Of a DNA stretch of 44,694 bases, positions 8,381 through 14,895 are shown piece after piece. The stretch lies in assembly GCA_003513845.1 (NCBI GenBank), contig DOTB01000026.1, forward strand, positions 1 through 44,694, in the 5' to 3' direction. The notes under the pieces are model-generated. The model searched no databases. It had not been told where the DNA came from and was given only the letters and a program-made list of their open reading frames with translations. The stretch comes from Candidatus Atribacteria bacterium. GTDB lineage: Bacteria; Atribacterota; Phoenicimicrobiia; Phoenicimicrobiales; Phoenicimicrobiaceae. The position numbers were made by a program, and so were the translations under genes. Each line of letters opens with the position of its first letter. Within the stretch, counting starts at the first letter, position 1.

Positions 8381-8405
8381 GTAGGGGCAGACCTTGTGTC
8401 TACCC
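8381..8405. repeat. GTAGGGGCA-type palindrome
   Basis: GTAGGGGCAGAC, a short loop CTTGT, then GTCTACCC: an imperfect hairpin with the same GGGGCA...TGCCC layout as the elements at 11775 and 16111. Confidence 0.5.
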
Positions 8406-8547
8406 GAAATAAGTAATGTGAATCTTAGTTTCTGTAACGCGATACTCGATACATAATAAGCGATACGAATTACCATTCACTAACGGATTACAACAAAGTG
8501 TTTTAATAAAAAAATTTTTGTTTATTTTTGATAAAAAAAGAGGATTT

Positions 8548-8577
8548 TTGAAAAATTTGTAGAATTAATCATATATA
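8548..8577 (+). promoter_or_regulatory. Candidate promoter of the sugar kinase gene
   Basis: TTGAAA (8548-8553) and TATATA (8572-8577) with 18-base spacing, 50 bases before the kinase start. The surrounding DNA is so AT-rich that a chance match is possible. Confidence 0.35.
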
Positions 8578-8626
8578 TAAAGTAATATACACCTGAATTT
8601 AAACTTAAATAAAGGTAGGTAAAAAA

Positions 8627-9535
8627 GTGAAGGCTCTTTTGTTTGGTGAAATTCTCTGGGATATCATAAATGGTAAACCTTATATTGGTGGTGCCCCTTT
8701 TAATCTTGCTGCTCATCTGGCAAAAATGGGACTTGAATCAACACTCGTTTCTTCTGTGGGCAAAGATGCCCTGGGCAGAAAAGCCCTAAAAGAAGCAAAA
8801 AAAAGAGGTATTAATTCTTCCTTTATCACGGTCCATCCCAATTTACCCACCGGGATTGTAGAGGTAAATCTGGATGAAAGAGATCATCCTACTTATCTAA
8901 TAAAAGAAGATGTTGCCTGGGATAATATTGTTTTAGATCAAGATTTAATAGGTAACTTAACGAAAACCAAATGGGATATATTATGTTTTGGGACCCTTGC
9001 CCAACGAACAAAAGAAAATCGAGAACTACTCAGTCAAATTATCTCCTGGGCACATCCCCATCATATATTTTACGATGTAAATTTACGGCAGAATTATTAT
9101 AAAAAGGAATGGATTGAAAAATCCTTATGTCAGAGCTCAATAGTAAAACTGAATGACAGAGAGGCTCTTGTTGTGTCTGAGCTCCTCTTTGGTGAGATAT
9201 TAAAACAAGAAAACTTTATTCAGCGTATTTGGCAGGAGTATGACCTTTCCATTGTCTGTATTACTCATGGAAAGAATGGCTCATCTGTTTATCATAATAG
9301 TAAGTTGGAAAAGGTAGCAGGTATAAATGGACCCGTAGCCGATACCGTAGGAGGTGGAGATAGCTATAGTGCAGGTTTTCTGTTTTCTTATTTATGTGGG
9401 ACCAGCATATATGAGGCGGCGGAGTTCGCGGAAATAATAGGTAATTTTGTAGTTTCCCAATCCGGCGCAGTACCCAAATATCCCAAATGGCTGGGAAAAG
9501 AGATAGAAAATTTAAAATATAAAATAAAAAAATGA
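8627..9535 (+). CDS. PfkB-family carbohydrate kinase (fructokinase-like)
   Basis: A 302-residue cytosolic sugar kinase of the ribokinase/PfkB family. The N-terminal signature FGEILWDIINGKPYIGGAPFNLAAHLAKMG binds the sugar. The C-terminal PfkB signature DTVGGGDSYSAGFLFSYL (about residues 240-257) carries the catalytic Asp of the G-x-G-D anion hole; here it reads GGGD rather than the common GAGD. FYDVNLRQNYY is typical of fructokinases. The start is GTG 8627, with AAAGGTAGGT upstream. It stands alone, without transporter neighbours on the same strand, so the exact sugar is uncertain; fructose is the best guess. Confidence 0.9.
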   Translation: MKALLFGEILWDIINGKPYIGGAPFNLAAHLAKMGLESTLVSSVGKDALGRKALKEAKKRGINSSFITVHPNLPTGIVEVNLDERDHPTYLIKEDVAWDNIVLDQDLIGNLTKTKWDILCFGTLAQRTKENRELLSQIISWAHPHHIFYDVNLRQNYYKKEWIEKSLCQSSIVKLNDREALVVSELLFGEILKQENFIQRIWQEYDLSIVCITHGKNGSSVYHNSKLEKVAGINGPVADTVGGGDSYSAGFLFSYLCGTSIYEAAEFAEIIGNFVVSQSGAVPKYPKWLGKEIENLKYKIKK

Positions 9536-9567
9536 CAGGAGAAATGACAGAGAACTGTCCCCTGTCA
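9533..9567 (+). terminator. Nested hairpin at the end of the kinase gene (TGACAG repeat family)
   Basis: Outer stem TGACAGG (9533-9539) pairs with CCTGTCA (9561-9567) and an inner stem GACAG/CTGTC (9546-9550 with 9555-9559) nests in it. It begins at the kinase stop codon. Related hairpins follow the stops at 27558 and 37752. Confidence 0.5.
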
Positions 9568-9587
9568 CAAAAAAGGAGGTTAAAGTT

Positions 9588-10022
9588 ATGAAATTAGAAA
9601 GTCCTGAATTTGAAAATAATGGATTTATTCCAGAAAAATTTACCTGTGATGGTGAAGACATTAATCCTGGCTTAATCATTGAAGATATACCGGAAGGGAC
9701 CAAGAGATTAGCCTTGATCGTTGAGGACCCTGATGCCCCTATGGGAACCTGGGTACATTGGATAGTCTTTAATATCCATGTTACCGATATCATCGAGGAA
9801 GATTCGGTTCCCGGAACACAAGGTACCAATGATTTTAGAAAACTGGAATATGGAGGACCGTGCCCACCCTCTGGTACTCACCGCTATTTCTTTAAATTAT
9901 ATGCCCTTGATGAAAAGTTACATTTGGAAGAGGGTTGTAAAAAGAAGGAATTAGAAGAAGCTATGGAGGGGCATATATTAGCTACAGCAGAGTTAGTTGG
10001 TTTATACGGGAGGAAAAAATAA
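9588..10022 (+). CDS. YbhB/YbcL-type PEBP (Raf kinase inhibitor-like) protein
   Basis: A 144-residue single-domain protein of the phosphatidylethanolamine-binding family. The two ligand-pocket signatures are plain: EDPDAPMGTWVHWIVFNI (about residues 45-62) and GGPCPPSGTHRYFFKLYALD (about 88-107). There is no signal peptide, so it is cytosolic. AAAAAGGAGG sits eight bases before ATG 9588. Bacterial members are of uncertain function; small-molecule or anion binding is typical. The length matches the family. Confidence 0.92.
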   Translation: MKLESPEFENNGFIPEKFTCDGEDINPGLIIEDIPEGTKRLALIVEDPDAPMGTWVHWIVFNIHVTDIIEEDSVPGTQGTNDFRKLEYGGPCPPSGTHRYFFKLYALDEKLHLEEGCKKKELEEAMEGHILATAELVGLYGRKK

Positions 10023-10029
10023 AATATAA

Positions 10030-10191
10030 GACTGGGAAGACCAAAAAGGTACCTGGCTATGGGAATTAGAGGTAGAATACTAGCAAAAGCAGGAAATATT
10101 TTATACCCTTACTATTGAGAATCCTAGAGATATGTAAGTAGAAGGATTGTATAGAGAAATGATGGCACAATTAAATTTATGTTTAGTTTAA
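10030..10191 (+). pseudogene. Possible decayed C-terminal gene remnant
   Basis: In the gap after the PEBP gene, one frame reads like protein (starting DWEDQKGTWLWELEVEY, later VEGLYREMMAQLNL) but is broken by two stop codons (near 10081 and 10135). It could be the tail of a lost gene. No family is recognised, and AT-rich noncoding DNA could give the same by chance. Confidence 0.25.
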
Positions 10192-10233
10192 GGGGAATTT
10201 ATAGTTTTAATAAAAAATATAAGGAGGAATCAA

Positions 10234-11133
10234 ATGTTAAGATTATATAGGAAAACGTTAACAAGGATTTTAATAATATCCTTAATATTATCCCTTAGTA
10301 GTACTTATGTAGCTGGGATGAGCGTACAAGAAGTGATCAATAATATGCAAAACAACTATGAAAAGCAGATGAAAGGGATTAATGATTATACTGTAATTCA
10401 AAAGAGCACTGGAGGGGTAACTGCCTTAACTGGAGAGACTACTACTTATTATAAGAAATCAGAAATTAAGGGAGAAATCATCTATAAAACTCGAATTGAG
10501 TCAGAAGTAATGGGGATGACTATGGTTTTGATTTATGATGGAAATTATAGTTGGTCAAAAAACCCGATGACCGGGCAGATTGAGAAAAAAATATCTGAAT
10601 ATAATCCTGGACAAATGTGGAAAAACATAGATCTTGCCAAAAGCAGGTATTTGGGAGAAGAAGAAATTGATGGAGAGAAAACTTATATCTTACAGATTGA
10701 TAACGCTCTTCAAGTAATGGGAACCCAACAAGCTATGTTTTTACAAGGGGGACAATCGGAAGAATCTGCTGAATCTTGGGGAAAGTTATGGATTAGCAGT
10801 AAGACATGGATGCCTGTTCGGATGCTAATGGTAATGAAAGGAAAATCAGAGGGTCCGACAGGTGAAATTGCTATGGATATAAAAATGACTACAGATTTAA
10901 AAGACTATCGGCAGGTGGGTACCATGCTTCATCCCTATCAGTTGGTTACGAGTATGACAATGGAAATAGATACTACCGGCTTAAGCGAAGAAGAAAAGAA
11001 GGAACAAGAACAAGCAACGAAAATGATGCAGGCAATGATGTCGGAAATGGGGTCTTTTACCATCGAAACTATTGATATAAAAATAAATACTGGTCTTTCT
11101 GATGATCTTTTTGATGGATCCAAATTGAATTAG
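10234..11133 (+). CDS. Exported LolA-like outer-membrane lipoprotein-sorting protein
   Basis: A 299-residue secreted protein. A signal peptide (about residues 1-30, hydrophobic core ILIISLILSLSSTYVAG) is followed by a region that looks like the half-barrel LolA/LolB fold: an N-terminal helix (VQEVINNMQNNYEKQMKGI), then many beta strands, and the LolA-family-like WISSKTWMPVRMLMV segment. A Met/Glu-rich stretch (about 235-280) lies near the end. LolA-type proteins bind lipids or lipoproteins in the periplasm. It is clearly distinct from the second LolA-like protein at 40872. ATG 10234 follows AAGGAGG. Function is inferred from fold only. Confidence 0.65.
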   Translation: MLRLYRKTLTRILIISLILSLSSTYVAGMSVQEVINNMQNNYEKQMKGINDYTVIQKSTGGVTALTGETTTYYKKSEIKGEIIYKTRIESEVMGMTMVLIYDGNYSWSKNPMTGQIEKKISEYNPGQMWKNIDLAKSRYLGEEEIDGEKTYILQIDNALQVMGTQQAMFLQGGQSEESAESWGKLWISSKTWMPVRMLMVMKGKSEGPTGEIAMDIKMTTDLKDYRQVGTMLHPYQLVTSMTMEIDTTGLSEEEKKEQEQATKMMQAMMSEMGSFTIETIDIKINTGLSDDLFDGSKLN

Positions 11134-11260
11134 TAAATGCAGAGATAGAAGCTACCAATTTCCTTAGAAGGGTATTTATAAAAAAGAAGCACAAATATTT
11201 TAAGAAGAGTTAACTGAGATAGCCATGGTTTATAGATAAAATGTTTAGGAGGAATAGTTT

Positions 11261-11731
11261 GTGGCTTTAAAAGAGAAACAGATAGAAACAATAGAACTGT
11301 TGGCAGAACACGAGAAAATAATTAGTTGCCTATATAAAGAATATGCCCGGAAATTTCCGGAGCAGAAAGATTTTTGGTTAAAAATAGCAGGCGAGGAAAT
11401 AGAACATTCGGATTGGATATATGAGCTTAAATCTAAAATAAAAGAAGAGTCATTATATTTTAAAGAAAGGAGATTTAAAACAGAAGCGATAAAAACATCT
11501 GTCGAATATATAAAAAAACAAATAACCAAAGCGCAAAATGAGAAAATGTCCATTAAAAATGCTTTATCAGTGGCTCGGGATCTGGAAAGTGGATTAATAG
11601 AGAAGAAGTTTTTCGAAGTCTTTGAACCTGATTGTCGGGAAATAAAACAGGTTTTACTTGATCTGGCCACTGCTACCAGAGAACATTATAATAGGATAGA
11701 GAAAGCCTGGAATAACAAAAAAAATTCTTAA
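11261..11731 (+). CDS. Ferritin-like (rubrerythrin-superfamily) protein
   Basis: A 156-residue, highly helical cytosolic protein. Acid/His pairs recur at the spacing of a four-helix di-iron bundle: LLAEHEKIISCLYKEYA (first helix), AGEEIEHSDWIYEL with an ExxH pair (second), ARDLESGLIEKKFFEVF (third) and ATREHYNRIEKAW (fourth). There is no rubredoxin tail, and it is shorter than classic rubrerythrin. The GTG start at 11261 has TTAGGAGG upstream. Lying 2 kb before the Rrf2-rubrerythrin-ferritin cluster, it may belong to the same oxidative stress defence, but enzymatic role and metal content are not established. Confidence 0.6.
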   Translation: MALKEKQIETIELLAEHEKIISCLYKEYARKFPEQKDFWLKIAGEEIEHSDWIYELKSKIKEESLYFKERRFKTEAIKTSVEYIKKQITKAQNEKMSIKNALSVARDLESGLIEKKFFEVFEPDCREIKQVLLDLATATREHYNRIEKAWNNKKNS

Positions 11732-11774
11732 TTATAAAATAATTATACCCTAAAGAGCAAACAAGATGGTAAGG

Positions 11775-11866
11775 TAGGGGCACGATTCATCGTGCCCCTC
11801 TAGGAGAAATTAAACAATAATAGGGTGAGGGCACAATTTATTGTGCCACTACAACATAATTATAAC
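11775..11866. repeat. Paired palindromic intergenic repeat, copy 1
   Basis: Two hairpins about 45 bases apart: a perfect GGGGCACGAT-TC-ATCGTGCCCC and GGCACAA-TTTA-TTGTGCC, followed by CTACAACATAATTATAAC. The whole block, including the spacer, recurs with roughly 80-85% identity at 16111-16200. The 303-base gap 11732-12034 contains nothing else recognisable. Confidence 0.8.
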
Positions 11867-12034
11867 CAAAAAGTCATAATTTGTTATAAAATTATCTGCA
11901 ACGTACCACATACACAACCTGGGGAAAATACTTTTGGCTTTTTGGGAAATAACCATATAATAATTGTTTGTATTAATAAAACTTTTTAAGATAATTAAAT
12001 ATATATAAAATTATATAATTTTAAAGGTAATTAT

Positions 12035-12469
12035 ATGAAGATTGATAAGTTTTGGGAAGAGAAAGAAAGAGAGATTAAAGAGAAAATAATACATAAATGT
12101 TTGACAGAATATCTGAGTGGATACAAAAACTTTCCTGGACCATTGTGGGGCATATTCTTTTTCACTAAACAAGCAATTTATTTTCAAACTTTTCCTAAAA
12201 AAAGCTGGCTATCATCTATCTGGCAAACAAAGAAAGAGGATTTGGGAGAGTCATATTTTAATTTTTGTATTTCCTGGGATGAAATTACAAAAATTACTTT
12301 TCCTGAAAAGAAGTCAAAAATAAAAAAGTTCTTCTCTCGATCAGGTAGTGTGGTAGTAGTAGATTATATCAGCAAAAATGAAAGATTGAGTATAAATTTG
12401 TTATTTAATAATGATAATGATATCGATATATTGAAAGAAAGTTCCGCCTCTTTGCGTATAAATAAGTGA
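12035..12469 (+). CDS. Hypothetical protein, possibly PH-like fold
   Basis: A 144-residue protein that I do not recognise. It has a charged helical N-terminus (about 1-30), then alternating beta-like strands around GPLWGIFFFTKQAIYFQTFP and ISWDEITKITFPEKK, a pattern reminiscent of bacterial PH-like domains, in which an I-W/D-E-I-T strand is common. There is no signal peptide or membrane helix. The start ATG 12035 has only weak AAAGGTAA upstream. It sits 50 bases before the exported Cys-rich protein gene on the same strand. Function unknown. Confidence 0.55.
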   Translation: MKIDKFWEEKEREIKEKIIHKCLTEYLSGYKNFPGPLWGIFFFTKQAIYFQTFPKKSWLSSIWQTKKEDLGESYFNFCISWDEITKITFPEKKSKIKKFFSRSGSVVVVDYISKNERLSINLLFNNDNDIDILKESSASLRINK

Positions 12470-12519
12470 ATGACAAAAAAATTGTCAATAAACCAAAATT
12501 TTGAGGAGGAACGAATAGA

Positions 12520-13155
12520 ATGAAAAGTTCAAGAAATTTAAAAGTTGGAGTAACCCTACTGGTCATAGCACTGGCAGTAGGAGTTTTTGCCCTCGTTGTT
12601 TGGGCAGACGGTAATGGAACATATGGAATGAGAGGGAACTCCAAGGGAAATATTGAAAACGCCGGATATGGAATGCAAAACAAAGGGGTTTCTAACCAGA
12701 TGCAAAACCAGGATTGTGAAGGGTGTGAAGGCTGTGTAGAAGGCCAGGGGAATGGAATGGATCGAAAAGTAAGTGCACCTGATGACGATATAGACGGTAT
12801 CCCTAACGGGCAAGATTCAGATTATATACGACATAATTGTGATGAAGAATGTGATGGGACCTGTGACAGTGAAACTAAAGGTAAAGGGATAGGAAGAAAT
12901 TCTTCTAATGATATTTCTGGATTACAGGTTCATATAAGCGGAATGGAAATGAAGACTATGACCATTGCAGATATTGCTGCTCTTTGGGGGATAGATGCTG
13001 GTGAATTGTTAGATGGAATTAAGAGTGAATTTGAACTTAATCAGGACTATAATATAGGCAGTACCATAGATGATTTAAGGGGGGAATATAGATTTTTTCC
13101 TTATCAGTTAATGGAGATTGCCCAGAAAATCAAAGTTACAGCATCAATCGAGTAA
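12520..13155 (+). CDS. Exported Cys-rich protein with a calcium-binding-type Asp repeat
   Basis: A 211-residue secreted protein of no recognised family. A signal peptide (1-29, cleavage likely after VVWA) leads into a Gly/Asn/Gln/Met-rich segment (30-80). Then come a CxxCxxC cluster (C66, C69, C72), a thrombospondin-type-3-like Asp motif DDDIDGIPNGQDSD (about 88-101) and a second cluster CxxxCxxxC (C107, C111, C115). The C-terminal part (about 145-208) is a compact helical domain of the TIADIAALWGI...STIDDLRGEY type, resembling small tail domains on anaerobic membrane redox proteins. The two Cys clusters around an Asp loop suggest metal binding. AGGAGG precedes the start, and a strong terminator follows. 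Gene is secure; role unknown. Confidence 0.7.
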   Translation: MKSSRNLKVGVTLLVIALAVGVFALVVWADGNGTYGMRGNSKGNIENAGYGMQNKGVSNQMQNQDCEGCEGCVEGQGNGMDRKVSAPDDDIDGIPNGQDSDYIRHNCDEECDGTCDSETKGKGIGRNSSNDISGLQVHISGMEMKTMTIADIAALWGIDAGELLDGIKSEFELNQDYNIGSTIDDLRGEYRFFPYQLMEIAQKIKVTASIE

Positions 13156-13200
13156 AATCTTAACTATCAAAATAAATTAGATAAATTTGATCAATAGAAG

Positions 13201-13239
13201 ATAACTCCCTTACTGATAAGAGTAAGGGAGTTATTTTTT
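13201..13239 (+). terminator. Rho-independent terminator
   Basis: A perfect 14-bp stem (13201-13214 with 13221-13234, core CTCCCTTACT), a six-base loop and a run of T (13235-13239). It ends the transcript of the exported Cys-rich protein and insulates the Rrf2 promoter downstream. Confidence 0.92.
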
Positions 13240-13263
13240 AATAGGAAATTTTTAAAAATAAAT

Positions 13264-13292
13264 TTGACAATATGATACAATAATAGTATCAT
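13264..13292 (+). promoter_or_regulatory. Promoter of the Rrf2-dfx-hrb-fprA operon
   Basis: TTGACA (13264-13269), 17-base spacer, TATCAT (13287-13292). About 76 bases of untranslated leader follow before the Rrf2 start. It is the only good promoter before the stress operon. Confidence 0.75.
13272..13292. promoter_or_regulatory. Probable Rrf2-family operator
   Basis: ATGATAC (13272-13278) and GTATCAT (13286-13292) form a perfect 7-7 inverted repeat with a seven-base AT spacer. The palindrome fills the promoter spacer and covers the -10 box, so a bound dimer would exclude RNA polymerase. The adjacent Rrf2 gene is the obvious candidate binder. Confidence 0.65.
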
Positions 13293-13368
13293 TATAAAAA
13301 ATAAAGAATAAATTTTTTACAACGGAAGAATTATTATCAAGATAAAAAGGTTAAGGGGAAATTGATAA

Positions 13369-13773
13369 GTGAAACTGATTACCAGAAATACCGATTACGC
13401 CATAAGGGCACTCTGCTGTATAGCTGAACAGAAAGAAGACATAGTTTCAGTTGATCATATAGTTCAATGTTTAGAAATACCCCGATCATTTTTAAGGAAA
13501 ATATTACAGATATTAAATAAAGAAAGGATGCTTAATTCCTGTAAGGGTAGGGGTGGAGGATTTGCTTTAGCTCTTCCTCCAGAAAAAATATCCCTGATAG
13601 ATTTAATGAGGATTTTTCAGGGACCGATAAAACTAAATGAATGTAAATTTAAAAAAGACGACTGTCCTTATGTAAGTGATTGTCTCTTAAAGAAAAAGAT
13701 AGACGAAATAGAGAAAGAGGTTATCGCAAAATTAAAAGCCATAACCATAGAGTCTATAATAAAAAGGAGGTAA
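13369..13773 (+). CDS. Rrf2 family transcriptional regulator, iron-sulfur type
   Basis: A 134-residue winged-helix repressor. The family start [18 protein letters not shown] is present, followed by the recognition helix region [16 protein letters not shown] and the wing [10 protein letters not shown]. Three cysteines in the loop (C92, C99, C105; spacing Cx6Cx5C) match the [2Fe-2S]/[4Fe-4S] ligands of IscR- and NsrR-type members, so it should sense oxygen, NO or iron-sulfur status. GTG 13369 has TTAAGGGGAA upstream. It is the first gene of the operon, and its stop lies inside the ribosome-binding region of dfx. It probably controls its own promoter through the palindrome at 13272-13292. Confidence 0.93.
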   Translation: MKLITRNTDYAIRALCCIAEQKEDIVSVDHIVQCLEIPRSFLRKILQILNKERMLNSCKGRGGGFALALPPEKISLIDLMRIFQGPIKLNECKFKKDDCPYVSDCLLKKKIDEIEKEVIAKLKAITIESIIKRR

Positions 13774-13778
13774 AGGAT

Positions 13779-14165
13779 ATGACGAAGAAGTTAGAAGTTT
13801 ATAAATGCGAGATTTGCGGAAATATTGTTGAGGTATTACACCAGGGAAAAGGAGCCTTGGTCTGCTGCGGGCAGGAAATGAAGCTGATGGAAGTACAGAC
13901 TGCTGATCAAGCTACCGAAAAACACGTACCGGTAATGGAGAAGATTCCTTCCGGAATCAAGGCAGTAGTTGGCTCAACCCTGCATCCTATGGAAGAAAAA
14001 CATTATATTGAGTGGATTGAAGTTGTTACCGAAAAAGGTGCTTCCCGAAAATTTTTAATGCCGGGTGACAAGCCGGAATCTCAATTTAAAGATGTAGAAG
14101 GATTGGAAAAGATTAGAGAATACTGTAGTGTTCATGGATTATGGGAACATAAAGAAAGGGGATAA
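13779..14165 (+). CDS. dfx: Desulfoferrodoxin (superoxide reductase)
   Basis: A 128-residue two-iron superoxide reductase, which reduces superoxide to hydrogen peroxide without making oxygen. The N-terminal desulforedoxin-like centre I has C10, C13, C29 and C30. The catalytic centre II has H49, H69, H75, C116 and H119 ([25 protein letters not shown]). Length matches the 125-130 residues of the family. The start at ATG 13779, preceded by AAAAAGGAGG, is preferred over an open frame reaching back into the Rrf2 gene. It is translated right after Rrf2 and before Hrb, whose rubredoxin domain is its likely electron donor. Confidence 0.96.
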   Translation: MTKKLEVYKCEICGNIVEVLHQGKGALVCCGQEMKLMEVQTADQATEKHVPVMEKIPSGIKAVVGSTLHPMEEKHYIEWIEVVTEKGASRKFLMPGDKPESQFKDVEGLEKIREYCSVHGLWEHKERG

Positions 14166-14170
14166 ATAAA

Positions 14171-14893
14171 ATGGATTTAAAAGCACTTCACAATATCAGT
14201 TACGGAGTATACATAATCAGTTCCAAAAAAGAAGACCGCATAAACGGGCAGATTGCTAACACAATCTTTCAGACAACTTCCGAGCCGGCTACCCTTGCAG
14301 TTTGTATTAATAAAGAAAATTTAACCCATGAGTTTATTAACGAAAGTAAAGTCTTTTCCGTTTCGGTATTAGAACAAGAAACCGATATGAAATTTATCGG
14401 AAGGTTCGGTTTTAAATCCGGTAGAGATGAAGATAAGTTTAAGGGAGTAAATTATAAGATTGGAGTAACCGGTTCGCCCATAATTATGGAAAATACTTTA
14501 GCTTTTATAGAAGCGGAAGTAATTGCGGAAATGGATGTGGGTACCCATACAATATTTTTAGGGAAAGTTGTTCAGGCTGAGAACATTAAAAAGGCAAAGC
14601 CTTTGACTTATGATTATTACCATCAGATTAAAAAAGGTGTCTCCCCCAAGACCGCGCCCACTTATATCCCGGAAGAGAAAAAATCGGTGGAAAAAATAAA
14701 TATAGAAAAAAAAGGAAAGGAGTCAGGAAAAATGGTTAAGTATAAATGTACTGTTTGTGGGTATATTTATGAACCCAAAAAAGGCGATCCTGAATCAGGG
14801 GTAAATCCAGGAACTCCCTTTGAAGACCTGCCCGATGATTGGGTATGCCCGGTATGTGGTGTTGGAAAAGATGATTTCGAAGAGGTGAGTTAG
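14171..14893 (+). CDS. hrb: High-molecular-weight rubredoxin (flavin reductase-rubredoxin fusion)
   Basis: A 240-residue fusion. Residues 1-160 form an FMN-binding flavin reductase domain ([24 protein letters not shown], then [11 protein letters not shown]). After a charged linker (161-187) comes a complete rubredoxin with C193, C196, C226 and C229 ([17 protein letters not shown]). This is the architecture of Moorella Hrb, an NADH-dependent electron donor to the flavodiiron protein FprA, whose gene follows two bases after this stop. The rubredoxin part has its own ribosome binding site and ATG (14732), so a free 53-residue rubredoxin may also be made. Confidence 0.95.
   Translation: MDLKALHNISYGVYIISSKKEDRINGQIANTIFQTTSEPATLAVCINKENLTHEFINESKVFSVSVLEQETDMKFIGRFGFKSGRDEDKFKGVNYKIGVTGSPIIMENTLAFIEAEVIAEMDVGTHTIFLGKVVQAENIKKAKPLTYDYYHQIKKGVSPKTAPTYIPEEKKSVEKINIEKKGKESGKMVKYKCTVCGYIYEPKKGDPESGVNPGTPFEDLPDDWVCPVCGVGKDDFEEVS
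14714..14734 (+). promoter_or_regulatory. Internal ribosome binding site and start for a free rubredoxin
   Basis: GGAAAGGAG at 14714-14722 lies nine bases before an in-frame ATG (14732-14734) exactly at the rubredoxin domain border. The product would be 53 residues, the normal size of a stand-alone rubredoxin. The site falls in the Lys/Glu-rich linker, whose codons are naturally A/G-rich, so coincidence is possible. Confidence 0.5.
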
Positions 14894-14895
14894 GG

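Larger units (their letters stand above)
8147..8626. other. Gene-free, repeat-rich intergenic region
   Basis: No convincing gene. It holds low-complexity words shared with other gaps in the window: TTAGTCGTTAGTCGTT and TAGTAGTTAGTGAAG (about 8191-8228, inverted relative to 40838-40870), and CCAGTTACCCAGTTACCCAG (about 8266-8285). It also holds a palindrome of the GTAGGGGCA family (8381-8405) and a degenerate TAACGCGATAC-type tract (about 8435-8475). A candidate promoter for the kinase lies at its right end. Confidence 0.6.

Noticed and set aside
11245..11670. Long minus-strand open frame opposite the ferritin-like gene
   Set aside because: It lies antisense to a gene with a good ribosome binding site and helical heptad composition; its own product is Ser/Phe-rich shadow sequence.
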